The translations under genes and the position numbers were made by a program. Below, in pieces: positions 1 through 10,820 of a stretch of 64,000 bases of DNA (position 1 is the first letter of the stretch; every line of letters begins with the position of its first letter). The DNA lies in the NCBI GenBank assembly GCA_905331475.1, contig CAJNYU010003546.1, forward strand, positions 7,432 through 71,431. The letters are read 5' to 3'. The stretch is from Rotaria socialis. Lineage: Eukaryota; Rotifera; Eurotatoria; Philodinida; Philodinidae. The notes under the pieces were generated by a model that was given only the letters and a program-made list of their open reading frames with translations, did not search any database and was not told the DNA's origin.

Positions 1-867
1 CCCCCTGATTTACGCAAAATCTCAATGCATTTTCTTCTTGCTTCTTAATCTTCAAAAACCTTGTCATATGTGTCGAAAGCGAAAGAACTTCAAGATTTTA
101 GAGAAAATATTTGTGAGAAACAGCTTTGAACAAAAAACAATACACAGATTTTGCGTTTTGTAGAACATGAAATTCTCTTTCTTGAGACATACGAGGGAAT
201 TGCTTCAAATCCCATTAAGATATCAAAAATTTCAAACCTTTTCCTCAGAGCTATGGACATATTATCTGGAATTTTAGCCTATAAGATGATATAAACTAAA
301 AACTTTGCCCATTAATAAGAATCCTTATAGATACGAGCAGAAAATACAAAAATGTTATGATTTGCGGGCACTTAATTTTTCGGGAAGAAAACAGTATTTC
401 GTGATGTAACTTCCAGGAATATTCAATTTATAGATAGTCTTATCAGTGACCGAGAGCTTCAGATTAGACCGCAGTCATTTAATTTTTTTAGTGTATACCG
501 TCCGATAGGTTAAAATTTCAGTAATATGAGTATAACTCTGGTGAGAATATTTAAAAGCACATTTTCCATTTTGAGATTTTTCATAACTCACTTGGATCTA
601 ATTTATGAACAAAGGTCGAAATCAAAAACTATTTATCACTTGAAATTGCTTTATTTTTCTCTTTAATAAAAACTTGGAATTCTTCTCTGTTATTAGAAAA
701 ATGAACTCATTCAGTTCAACATATTTGATTCACTTTTTTTGTTTTGTTTTGCTAAATTATTTCTGTTCAACAATCGATATCATCATCGCCTATTACTAAG
801 AGTCAAAGAAAATAGATGCAGTACTTCAAATTATTGAATACTGTTGCATTTGCCTTTGTGAAAAAAA
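1..867. other. AT-rich non-coding flank
   Basis: No coding frame with recognisable protein features, RNA gene or clear repeat was found here. It presumably contains the promoter of the gene starting at 868, but no convincing TATA box is visible close to that start. Confidence 0.4.
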
Positions 868-1698
868 ATGAATAGCAGTGTCAAATTCTTAGTCATAGTT
901 TCAATTGTTCTGTTTTGGTGAAAATTTAAAATAAAAATTTGTTCATTATAATAATATTCTTTTATTTTAACTAGTAATGTAGTAGCTGGTAACAATCTCT
1001 ATGATGCTGAATATATTCGATATTTTACTGGTATAAAAACAATCGTTTTACCATCATTATGTGCTTATACAAGAGCGTCATATCGACGTAATGAGCGAAA
1101 ACCTTTTTTAATAGGAAATATGAATGCGCAGAATTTTCATTCGAAATTTATGTCACTCTTAAGTGATTCATTTAATCGTTTAAAGATAAAAGTATCGATT
1201 CGTCATATACGAGACTTTTATAAAAGACATTATCGATATACTGAACTAGCTCAACATCCAGGTATAATACATATTCCATATCAAGTATCTCTTATGAGTA
1301 TATTTGAGCAATATAGAATGAATATTCCATTATTTGTTCCATCACTTGATCTTCTTACAGAATGGCATTATACATATCAGGTTGTTAATGAACGAACTTG
1401 GGACGGAATCTCTAGAAAATTAGGAAATGCATCAAGAATATCAGGTGTTTTAGGTCCTGATATACCTGATCCTAATAATGATTTGGATCGAGATGCAATT
1501 CGTTACTGGCTAAAGTTTTCTGATTTCTACCAATGGCCACATATTATTTATTTTAATTCAACTGATGATCTTCTTATTAAATTAAAAACGACCAATTTTC
1601 AACAAGTTAGTGAAAATATGAAAGTATATAATGCTAATTTAAGAAAACATCTATTCGAACAATGGCGCCAAATACTTCAAAGAACTAATCCACTATAA
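868..1698 (+). CDS. GT-B-like glycosyltransferase-type membrane protein, two exons
   Basis: I read this as join(868..917, 975..1698), about 257 residues. Exon 1 starts at the ATG at 868 and encodes a hydrophobic signal anchor (MNSSVKFLVIVSIVLF). A 57-bp GT-AG intron follows (donor GTGAAA at 918, acceptor TAACTAG ending at 974). The split codon is 2+1, which restores frame exactly into NNLYDAEYIRYFTG. Taking the ATG at 1120 as start would discard about 48 upstream in-frame residues that look like real protein. The stretch IIHIPYQVSLMSIFEQYRMN followed by IPLFVPSLDLL resembles the C-terminal nucleotide-sugar region of GT-B-fold glycosyltransferases (an E/Q-Y-R-M-x-x-P-x-F-x-P-S pattern). That resemblance is inference from pattern; donor and acceptor are unknown. 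A type II membrane enzyme in the secretory pathway would fit. It is unrelated to the next gene, which is on the opposite strand. Confidence 0.5.
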
Positions 1699-2381
1699 GA
1701 ATTGCTCATTATCATATAAAATATTGTTTCATATCAATTTATTTCAAATTAGCTAAACCTATCCAAGTGGTTAGTGTGGATGTCCTCTAGAAAGCTCCAC
1801 CCATTCAAATCGTTACCGCGCACTCACTCACATTCTCAACATCGGTATGAACTGTGCGCTTATATGGCATTTATATATTTGATATTTTGTATCTTTCTAA
1901 GAGAGCGATGATTGGTATACACCAATAGGTTTTGTTTTCCTATTCTGTATATATTAAACAATCGAGATTGTCGTTCGCCTGCACTGATATCAATGCGTGT
2001 GTACATCCGAATTCTCTTAATCTGAAACAGCACAGGCATACCCCCATGTATAATTTTTAACTCTAATAAACATCTCCGTGCTGGTATGAATGCTAGAAAT
2101 ATGTTGTCGTGCTATTCAACGACTGTGCAAACTCTAATTTTTTTCATCTTGCTATCTCTTGGCAACGCTTTCAAATCTATCAGGATCGTGTGAACAGATT
2201 TAGCTAGTTAGTTTTACCATATACGTCTATGTATTGAAAAATGTAACTGTTGTTAAGAATGTTTCTTATCCGTATATTGTAACTACTAATGATAATGATG
2301 AGGATACAGATTATTCTATAAATAAATCTAGATGCCAAATTACAGTTATCATTTTGACAACCTTTCAACATATATAGTGAA
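1699..2381. other. intergenic, nothing recognised
   Basis: AT-rich sequence between two convergent genes. No gene or clear repeat was seen. It must contain the 3' UTRs of both genes; no decisive poly(A) signal could be assigned. Confidence 0.4.
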
Positions 2382-3011
2382 TTAAAGTTTAAGAGCCCTG
2401 TATTCTTCCATGAATTTTTCTACTATTGGTTCCAAGTTTTCATTAACCATTATGATTTCTTCTTCACCATATTCATTGCTACCGTAAATGTGGCATATTT
2501 TGGCACCTTTCTGTTTGACTTCTAATATTTTCGTATACAATAATTGTGCTGAATAATTAGTACAACCAGTCGTGAGATAAACGATACCAATTTTCAATGT
2601 CGAATATTGCAACCGCTTTTGTAATAAATGCTGAAATTTGATTAGAGATATTTTTATTAGCGATGATGCGAAACCTTCCCGATGATAGTTAGTGTCAATA
2701 GCTAATTGTTCTAATTCACACGTTATACAACGTTTATAACCTCCTTTAACAACCGATAGAATATAGCCGACAACATTTGATTCATTATACGTTATTACAA
2801 AATAAGGACTGTTTGAATTGTGTTGAATCCATAGGCGAGCATAGTCATCAATTTCATTATCATGCGGAAAAATTGATCGATTAATGCGAACAATTGAGTC
2901 AAAATCATCGTCACTCTTGGCTTCTCGTACTTCAATTGGATATTTTTCATTTTCATATTGATAATAGAATGCAGTTTCGTTGAGAATAACTCGGCCTTTT
3001 TTTGACGACAT
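2382..3011 (-). CDS. GNAT-family N-acetyltransferase
   Basis: Single-exon frame of 209 residues with an ATG at 3011. The GNAT fold shows as strand beta4 (CELEQLAID, residues 98-106) followed by the acetyl-CoA pyrophosphate loop YHREGFASSLI (109-119), which matches the R/Q-x-x-G-x-G/A signature apart from A for the last G and H in the first position. Earlier strands include YFVITYNESNVVGYILSVV (70-88). The usual family length is 150-200 residues, so it looks complete. The family transfers acetyl from acetyl-CoA to an amine; the substrate here cannot be told. There is no signal peptide, so a cytosolic or nuclear enzyme is likely. Upstream on the coding strand is an AT-rich TATA-like TAATAATAAA about 30 bp before the ATG. 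Confidence 0.75.
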   Translation of the reverse strand: MSSKKGRVILNETAFYYQYENEKYPIEVREAKSDDDFDSIVRINRSIFPHDNEIDDYARLWIQHNSNSPYFVITYNESNVVGYILSVVKGGYKRCITCELEQLAIDTNYHREGFASSLIKISLIKFQHLLQKRLQYSTLKIGIVYLTTGCTNYSAQLLYTKILEVKQKGAKICHIYGSNEYGEEEIIMVNENLEPIVEKFMEEYRALKL

Positions 3012-3271
3012 AAGGTGATCGAAAATTACAACGTTTATTATTAAAGAGAGTTCCTATGGAATCATCGAGTATAATGCCAATAACCGAGGTAACGAGCAAA
3101 ATTTTGTTTTTTGATTCAGCTGGTGAACAGTAAGCCCGACGCGACTTTTGAGTACTACCGCAAATATCTGAAAAATATAGACTAAAATTGTTAATGTAGT
3201 GATGAACTTTCTTAGGCAACTAATCAGTAACAAGTTTTTCGTATAACCAATCAATAGATACATATATTTAA

Positions 3272-3306
3272 AACTTGAAACTTGAATTCAAGTCAAGTTT
3301 CAAGTT
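3272..3306. repeat. short inverted repeat (14-bp arms)
   Basis: AACTTGAAACTTGA (3272-3285) and its reverse complement (3293-3306) are separated by 7 bp and could form a hairpin. It lies about 260 bp upstream of the GNAT start. Function unknown. Confidence 0.5.
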
Positions 3307-3674
3307 GACGCTATTGCTCCATTCAGAGGTTTTGATAGAAAATCTTAATCGAAAGATCCCTGTATCCTCTCGCATGGGGATTATTGAAAAGATTTTTTCT
3401 TTTGTCATTGTCAAAAGACTTTGATGGAACGGAGCAAGCGAGTCAAATACTGATCCAAACTACACAGAAAATTTTGGATATGATGAAACTTTTTGATTAT
3501 TTTCTCAAAACTCTCGAGGATAATTTGAATAGAAAATAAATATTTTTTGGTATTTTGCGATAGTTTCTCAAGACCATTCGTAAACATGAGAGGAAAAATT
3601 TTCCATCAGTTTTTGCTAGTCAATTTAGACTGTAAAATTATCACTTTATGAACGGATTTCTGAGTCCTCGGAAG

Positions 3675-4645
3675 CAGAGATGTCCACAGGGCAGGGTGGG
3701 AGCCTTACATTACAGGGTAAAAATTCAGTTGTTTGAATTTCAGTTATGAAAAAATGCTTTTAGTTTCAAAGTATCAATAATAAAAATAGACTTCAGAGAG
3801 CGACAGCAACTGGTAAGCAGAACTTCTGATTTATATTGATCACCGTATGAATACGGTAGAATCAAGATAATTATAAATAGTGACCATAAAAGACGTAGGA
3901 TATCTTAAGTAAGAATGGGAACTTCGAATATCTTCAGAATGGATTACTCCAAAGGACTACCAAACAAGGACAAACTACTTTCCAACTAGAACTCGCTGAG
4001 CTCTATTCAGCCCAGATACCAATCGTAGTCGAAATCTCCCTAAAAAACTGAAAATCACAAAAACCATAAAAAAAAGTCATACAAAACTCAACCAATTTTG
4101 TTAAATCCAGTCACGATTGGTCAGGAAGAATTTTTCAACATAGTCGCAGTGACTTCCAGTCGATAGAGCGGGTAAAAATTTGTTTAGAAACCATCGTGGC
4201 TATCTCGGGAAGTTGCTATTGCGCAATCACGAAAGGATTTAGCAAAAAACCTAGGAATTTGGGCCTAATTTCTATGGGTCGAGAATTTTAAATCGAGCTC
4301 AAAAGGTGTCTAATCGATAGAGTACAGCAAGATCTACATCGAAAATAGTATGAGTGATTGTAACGTTCTTCTGGACGAATCACTATGGATTTTACCAAAA
4401 TTGGTTCAGTTTCGTATGGTTTTTCGGGATTTCAGCTTTCTGCCAGATAGTTTTTTTTGTAGAATTCATATAGGGGCCGGATAGATCCTGTCATGTTCTG
4501 CTTCAGAAGTATTTTGTCTTTTTTGGAAAGCTGTTTGGAACGAATTCATTCAGGAAATACTCGGATCCAGTTCAAAGATATTCTCCGTATGCCAGCTTAG
4601 CAGAGCAGGGACAGGGCACAAAAAATCATGCTGTGGACATCTCTG
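3675..4645. mobile_element. non-autonomous hAT-type DNA transposon
   Basis: A 971-bp segment bounded by perfect inverted repeats CAGAGATGTCCACAG (3675-3689) and CTGTGGACATCTCTG (4631-4645). The TIR fits the hAT consensus (CAGxGxTGTCCA). It is flanked by a perfect 8-bp direct duplication CTCGGAAG at 3667-3674 and 4646-4653, the target-site length known for hAT transposases. The interior holds no transposase-like frame, so it depends on an element elsewhere. The identical TSDs suggest a fairly recent insertion. Confidence 0.85.
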
Positions 4646-4655
4646 CTCGGAAGTA

Positions 4656-5880
4656 ACCTCTGTGTAAAAAGTCTTGGTACAATTTCGTTTTATAGGTTTC
4701 TCTAAGCGGAGTAAGCTCTCTCAGATTCTCTACGCACTGCTTTATAGGTCACTAGCAAACCTTCAAAACGATAAATGATTTGTTGAATCATGTTTTCTTT
4801 TGTAGATATGACACGTTCAGAACGAGAGCATTTACAAAAGCGTGTTGTACAACAGTATATAACTGTTGCAAACAAACAAACAAAAGAAGATTACTGTTAA
4901 TGATTTTTTACAAGAAAATATTGTCCACCAAACTATATACAGTATTATTAGGGAGTATGAAGATTGTGAATATATCGGAGATAAATCTAGGTGTAGTCGG
5001 CCAAAGAAACTATCAAGTGGACAATTAACACGGCTGAAACGATTAGTGAATCATAAGATTGACATTTCTTTACGAAAAATAGCTCTTAAATTCAAAGTTA
5101 GTTTTAAAACAGTTGGTAACCATCTGAAAGCTTTGAATGTATGCTATCGCAAAAAAAAACTCCAATAAATTTCAACTCGTACACGTCGTTTATATCGTTT
5201 ATTATTAAAAGATGATTATGAACTGTTGATGGATGATGAAAAGTATTTCTTGTTGCACAATGAATCTGTACCTGTAAATCGTGGGTTTTATTCATCAGAC
5301 GTACATGCTAGATTTCTAGATGTAAAATTCAAAAGAACTAAGAAATTTGAACCTAAATTAGTAGCTTGGATTGCTGTGTCTGAAAATGGCATTTCCAAAC
5401 CATTCTTCTTAAAATAAAGACACGCTATTATCCAGACAACGTATTTTAACAACTGTAGTAGAGCACGTTTAATGCCATTCATTAACAGGTAACACACTAA
5501 AGAGAAAGTTTTATTTTGGCCTGATTTGGCGTCAAGTCATTATGATCATGATATAACGCAGTATTTAAATGATAGTGATGTACAATTCGTGCCCATAAAG
5601 TGCAATCCTCAAAACTGTCCACAAGCTCGTTCAATAGAGACTTTGTGGTCAACTATCGACGGTATGGTACATGACAATGGTTGGGAAGCAAAAATGATTG
5701 ATAGTTTAAACAGAAGAATTTCGAAAAATCACCGATAAAGGACCTTATGAAGCTTGTTCTTTTTGATGTGTAATCATAACCATTGTTACTTTTGTTGGTT
5801 GTGAAGAAAAAGAAATAAAAGTGATTTACTGAAATAAAAAACTAAAAACATTTTTGTACCAAGACTTTTTTCACAGAGGT
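4656..5880 (+). mobile_element. mariner/Tc1-type (DD37E) transposon, decayed
   Basis: A 1,225-bp element with TIRs ACCTCTGTGTAAAAAGTCTT at the left and its near-perfect reverse complement at the right (one mismatch in the first 25 bases). It is flanked by the TA dinucleotides at 4654-4655 and 5881-5882 expected of the IS630-Tc1-mariner superfamily. Its TA target lies immediately next to the target duplication of the neighbouring hAT element. It contains a single broken transposase gene. Confidence 0.9.
4808..5738 (+). pseudogene. mariner/Tc1-type transposase, frameshifted with stops
   Basis: The reading starts at the ATG at 4808 (MTRSEREHLQKRVV), shifts frame near 4870, then continues as an N-terminal helix-turn-helix region (SGQLTRLKRLVNHKIDISLR... 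about 5013-5100). After a stop at 5166-5168 it resumes in a DDE-type catalytic domain. The first aspartate is in LLMDDEKYF (about 5226), the second in WPDLASSHY (about 5521-5545) and the glutamate in ARSIETLW (about 5625-5650). Counting residues between the second and third acidic residues gives 37, so DD37E rather than DD34D or DD34E. Further stops lie at about 5415 and 5490. It is therefore inactive. The NPQNCPQARSIE block is typical of mariner-like transposases. Confidence 0.85.
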
Positions 5881-5882
5881 TA

Positions 5883-7976
5883 TTAGCGAAGCGAACCTTT
5901 CACTAAAGTAGCTGCTCAATAATATCTTTCTTAAGTCAAAACTTCAAATCTCTAGCACGATTTGTTAATGAGTTATGAATATTCTTTTGGTAATATATGA
6001 AACCAACAAAAAGTTTTAAAAAGTGTGCTTTTTAGGTAACAGTTCCGTCAGAACGATTTCTACATTTTTTGAAACTGCGCCACTTTTCTTCAAACAGCTT
6101 ACGTTAAAACTTTAAGGATTCTTCTCTCTATAATAGATCTTAAGCTTATATACTAGGTGGTAGATATTGTTTCAGTGCTGACCATAGTAAACCGTTTTTC
6201 ACTACAAGTAATAAGTTTTTTACAAGGTGCTTTTACAGTTTTTTTTAGAGAAAATAGAATTACACAACATTTGTAAAAAAAATCATGCCCAGATCCTTTC
6301 AAATGGCAAAATGACAGTTCCTCAATATTATTTAGTGATTGACGAGCACTAATGTTAGCTCATGATTAATGATGAGTTCCTTGACTTCTTGCATATTATT
6401 TAATTAATTTCTTTTTGCTGTTGCTATATAGTTTTACAATATATTCTATCATTCTTCCGTTATTCTACTATAACTAATTTGTGTTTGCTGACTCTAGCCG
6501 CCGTCCACCTCACCACATTCTCTTACTAAATTGTTTACTTTCATATTTTAGACTTGTGGTACTTTGTCTTGACAATCAATGTTATATCTGCGAAAGGTCT
6601 CGTCATCTTTGATGGTGCTCCGTTTCAATATTCATCTCTATCGCCTTTTCCACCCCTGTTTGTCATGTCTAATTTTCTATGTATTGTTGCCCTTCACTAT
6701 GTTGCTGCCAAATATATAGTTAAGCTCAAGTTGAACATGAATTGGCAGTATTTGGCATATAGTTTGTAATTGGCATATTAAAATATATCACGTACACGTC
6801 TAATGATGTTGTTCACTTTTTCTATGCTCTATCTTTAAATATATAATACAAAAGAACTTGTTACTGATAAGTCGTTTTAAAAGGCTCCTCATCGCATAAA
6901 GAATTTTTGATGATGTTTTTCAAACATTGACGTTAGTGCTCTACTGATTAGGATGCGAGTATCAAATAAAAAACTAAATCTTGGTAGGTATTCCGGTTTC
7001 TTGGTACTCTAAAATCTGCGCAGTTTATCAAAAGAGATACTTTGGAAAAAAAATTGAGCTATTTAATTAAATCTTCATAGCTATACCGTTGTTTGTAGCC
7101 ATGAATTAGTCGGGATATGTATGAAGTAACAAAAGATATTGAGAATCTAATTTATATCCAATCAAAATAGTAAGGTTCTTATTTAAAATCAAATCATTTT
7201 GTTAAGAAATAAGGATAGCAATTATATATTAAAGGCTTTTTATTATTATTGGACACAAACAATTCTATCGATATGAAAATAAATTATTTGTTTTAACTGC
7301 AAATACTACGTAGAAATAAAATAATTTCGATAGAATAGTAACTCACTGGTTAGTTATTAAATGTTTTTTTCGTCTTCGACTTAAGCATGAAAGTTATCAT
7401 TTTTATTTCACTAAGATGTTGTGAGTGACAAGTGAGAAGACAAAATTTAAAGGACGCGCCAACTGATGGTATCTCGACGTGTTGAGAGGACAACATTAAA
7501 AATTCTATCACGGTGATAACTCTGCCAATGCCTATCAATATTTTTTTTAAAGAATGATATCAGTTGCTTCCTTAATTATTTGCATGACTCATTATATATA
7601 ATCATTTTAAGCGTTAAATCCCTTGATCGAAGACAATAAGTAATCATGAATGAATTCTGTATTCGTAACCTAAAAATAATTAATATGTGTTTATTCAATG
7701 CTACAAGAGAGTATGTTATGTCAGGAGATATCTGTCCTGCCATAAGTATGTTCTATCTTCTCTCAGTTTCATTCGATCACATTTACAATCATTCCATTCT
7801 TCTTCTTGTATCTGCTCTATTTAAGTGAATGTTAATATTTAAAGAAGGGGGATTATTTTTCTTGTGAGAAAGTAATAATAAGAAGAAGGCGAAATAAAGA
7901 AGAAGATTGCAACAAAGGATAAACTATTTTTTCATGTTGAGCAGGTATTCATGTAGATTTTTGCATGCACTTTATG
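5883..7976. other. AT-rich non-coding stretch
   Basis: No protein-like frame, RNA gene or clean repeat was recognised in this 2.1-kb stretch. Short open frames at 6554-6769 and 7646-7828 have no family features and are probably chance. Confidence 0.4.
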
Positions 7977-8459
7977 CTACCCACGGAAAAATATTTAAGT
8001 AGATACCGCTGTTAGACGCGGTTTTTGATAATGACCGCGGTTATATCTTTGGTGACCGCGGTTATATCTTTGGAGACCGCGGTGTGCGAAATAAACCGCA
8101 TTTTATCGCGGTATGTCATACCGCAATATAGGTTTACCGCGATATGCTCTAACGAAACCACCATGTAGTTACCGCTGGAAACCGCGGTTTGAAAAAAACT
8201 CGGTGATATGTAGATTATTTGCGGTATTCGAGAACCACTATATTTCGCAATATTATATCTTGCGACCTTGTTATTACGAATCGAGATCTCCATACATTAT
8301 TTCCAAAGATATCATTATTCAGAAGAATATAGTCCTAAGGGCGGTGTGGAAAAACCTAATAAACGGTCTGACTTTCGCGGTTCTTAATAACCGCTGAGAG
8401 TCGCAACTGGTAAACTGCCAGTAACCGCGGTTTTGGTTGAAAAATTTTTCCGTGGGTAG
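7977..8459. mobile_element. MITE-like element with TIR CTACCCACGGAAAAAT and internal ACCGCGGT repeats
   Basis: The 483-bp segment begins CTACCCACGGAAAAAT and ends with its reverse complement (ATTTTTCCGTGGGTAG, one extra T). The interior is much more GC-rich than its surroundings because of at least six ACCGCGGT palindromes and many ACCGC/GCGGT halves, including two direct copies of GACCGCGGTTATATCTTTGG near 8033-8072. No transposase frame is present. I could not find a convincing target duplication (left flank ACTTTATG, right flank TCAACCAT), so the superfamily is undecided. Confidence 0.7.
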
Positions 8460-9667
8460 TCAACCATGGAGCAACTATTCAAATATCCATAAACACAGCA
8501 AAAGGCCACGAAAAAGTAAAGTAGCTATGAAACAAACACACAAATACATAGAAAACACAAAGTATGTACAAATTTGCCAAATAGCTTTTGAGAAGCCAGG
8601 TACTTAGGAAAAAGTCTAAATGCAATGAAACTATCCGAATAGCTATTACCTATTAATATAGCGACGAAAGATTCATCCAAAAGGCTATGCAAAAGTAACA
8701 TAATGACAAAGTCCCCAAAGTGTTTAATATTAAGAACAATGTATATCTTTTGAAAAAACACTATCATGGGGACTCTCTTGATATATTTTTTATCTAGATG
8801 TAAGCAGCAAGCAAGAAAGAAAGAAATGAAAACATTTACTCGACTATCTTTATGAAGAATAAGATAAGATGATATGACCGTCGCATATAGAAAAACACCA
8901 GGTAAAATAGTTGCAGTAGAATAAATGACAATATCGAGTGCTGTCCTTTATATCTCAACTTTTTTTCATCGTGTAAAATTAGAGATGAATAGAATACCTG
9001 AATGACTATGGTATGGGTGGATAAAGAGAAGCCTAGCACTCCCACCCACACTTTTATTTAATTAAGTTCACTCAAGTAAAAAAATGTATAAGGTGCTTTT
9101 CCAAAACAAAAAGACAAACCAATAAATATACTTTTATTTTTCAAAATCTTATGTACGTCTTTGTGATTAATTTTCTATGTGACTTTGTGTAAGTACATGA
9201 ATAGAAAATAAAGTGTACAAATAATATATAAATATACATATTTCAGGTTGAATATAGCTATTCGGATTGAAACAAGTAAGTATAATAATACTTTAAGTTC
9301 AAATAGGTGTCCCCACTATCAATATCTATGACAAATCGGGTATTTTTTTGAATATTCCCATATCATGCGAACCGATCGAAAAACGTTAAACTTAGTGTGA
9401 AAACTTTCTAGTGATAGCTTTAAAAACGCTCAAAAACATAGTCCTTGTTTCGATATTGTCTAGGGTAGTCGGTACACAGTACCGAAAACGCTCCATAATT
9501 TATCCAGTGGCATTGAATACGGATATCGTTCTACTAAAAATAGTGACTCTCCGTAAAGTTGTTGTTTTTTCATTATTCACTGTCGTATATGGAACGTATC
9601 TTGCGACCCGAATTCTGTTCTAAACAACTTTCTAGAGGATACAATTGATTTTGATGAAGTTTTCCTA
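8460..9667. other. AT-rich non-coding stretch
   Basis: Nothing with family features was recognised. Short frames at 8525-8767, 8836-9051 and 9411-9623 are hydrophobic, low-complexity reads without conserved motifs. Confidence 0.4.
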
Positions 9668-9882
9668 CCCAAGTGAGCAAAAGACTGGTTAAATGACTAG
9701 TCTTTTTTCTAGTCAAGTCACCCCGTCCCGTCTAGTCTTTGTCTCAAAAACTCTCGTCCACGACTAGTCCGAGTTTTTATCCGTCATGCATACGCGTCCT
9801 AGTACTCTGATTGACGACTAGTCATAAAATCTAATAAGAGTAGTCGTGACGGGTGTCCCTGTCGCCCGTCAGGAAATAGTTT
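9668..9882. mobile_element. partial copy of GACTAGTC-rich TIR element
   Basis: It begins CCCAAGTGAGCAAAAGACTG and for about 115 bp matches, in reverse complement, the right half of the complete copy at 55580-55824. After that it diverges but keeps GACTAGTC-like palindromes until about 9880. The opposite CTTGGG terminus is not found, so this copy is truncated or rearranged. A single N lies at 9899, just outside. Confidence 0.65.
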
Positions 9883-10064
9883 ATGGATGAAAAATTAANG
9901 ATTAATCAATAGTCAAGAAATAGTTCAGAAAAAAACTTATTTTGTAAAGTTATGTTTTTGCATGTTCAATCATGTTGCTTATATTCTGTTCTGTATGCAT
10001 AAAAAAAACGGTGAATGACTAGATAGCCTATCTAAATAAACTAATGATGTCGCTTTCTGTTTTA

Positions 10065-10235
10065 CTCAAGATCTTGTGAGAAGATAATAGTAAAAGAAAT
10101 CGTTGCCATGATCTTGCTAAGATCTTAGGTACAAATTTATCAGATAGGACAAGATCTGAACAAGCGAATTATCTTTTAAAGATCTTGATAAGATCTTACC
10201 TACCAATCCCAAGATTTCAAGATCTTACTTACAAG
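10065..10235. repeat. AAGATCTT palindrome-rich repeat
   Basis: Several copies of AAGATCTT occur with the extended motif GATCTTGMTAAGATCTT followed by AGGTAC or ACCTAC (about 10111-10133 and 10179-10203). It looks like a degenerate dispersed repeat; no coding potential. Confidence 0.45.
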
Positions 10236-10820
10236 ATGTTTCACTAGGGTTATTAAGGACGAAACGCATCATGGTTGCTAAAAAATAATATAAACACACT
10301 AATGCACTCAGTCACACTAGTCTAAAACCTGACGATTAATTATTTTGTTTATGGTTAGAAATTTCTAGAAAGAGTATCTTTGCCAATTGTTTTTTCTTTC
10401 CTCCTCTTATACGGACAGTCACATCTTGTCGTACGTCATGTAAAAGAAATAGGTAAGAAGAAATACATTATCATGCTGTCATTGTAACATGATGAAATGA
10501 TGATATTGCACTAGAAGGAACCTTGTGAGTATTAGAACAGGTGCAACGTTCTAAAGATATTCATTAATTATTATATTGCAAAAAACAATTTTGATGCTTG
10601 TTTGCCATTTATAAAGAGCAAAAACAAATCAATTTCATTGTAAACTTAAGAGAAAAGAAACGAATCAATCATACATCCAACAGCTAATAGTTTTATACAT
10701 CGTTTAAGAGAGTGAACACCTGATTAGAGACTTTTCGAATATTGAGCATAGTTTACAGTCATTTCTAAAAGAATATATATTCATTCAAAAATTTTTTAAA
10801 GCAAGAGTGAGTAAGGCAAA

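Noticed and set aside
2953-3263. Additional minus-strand frames upstream of the GNAT gene
   Set aside because: Overlap the GNAT 5' end in other frames and lack any family signal.
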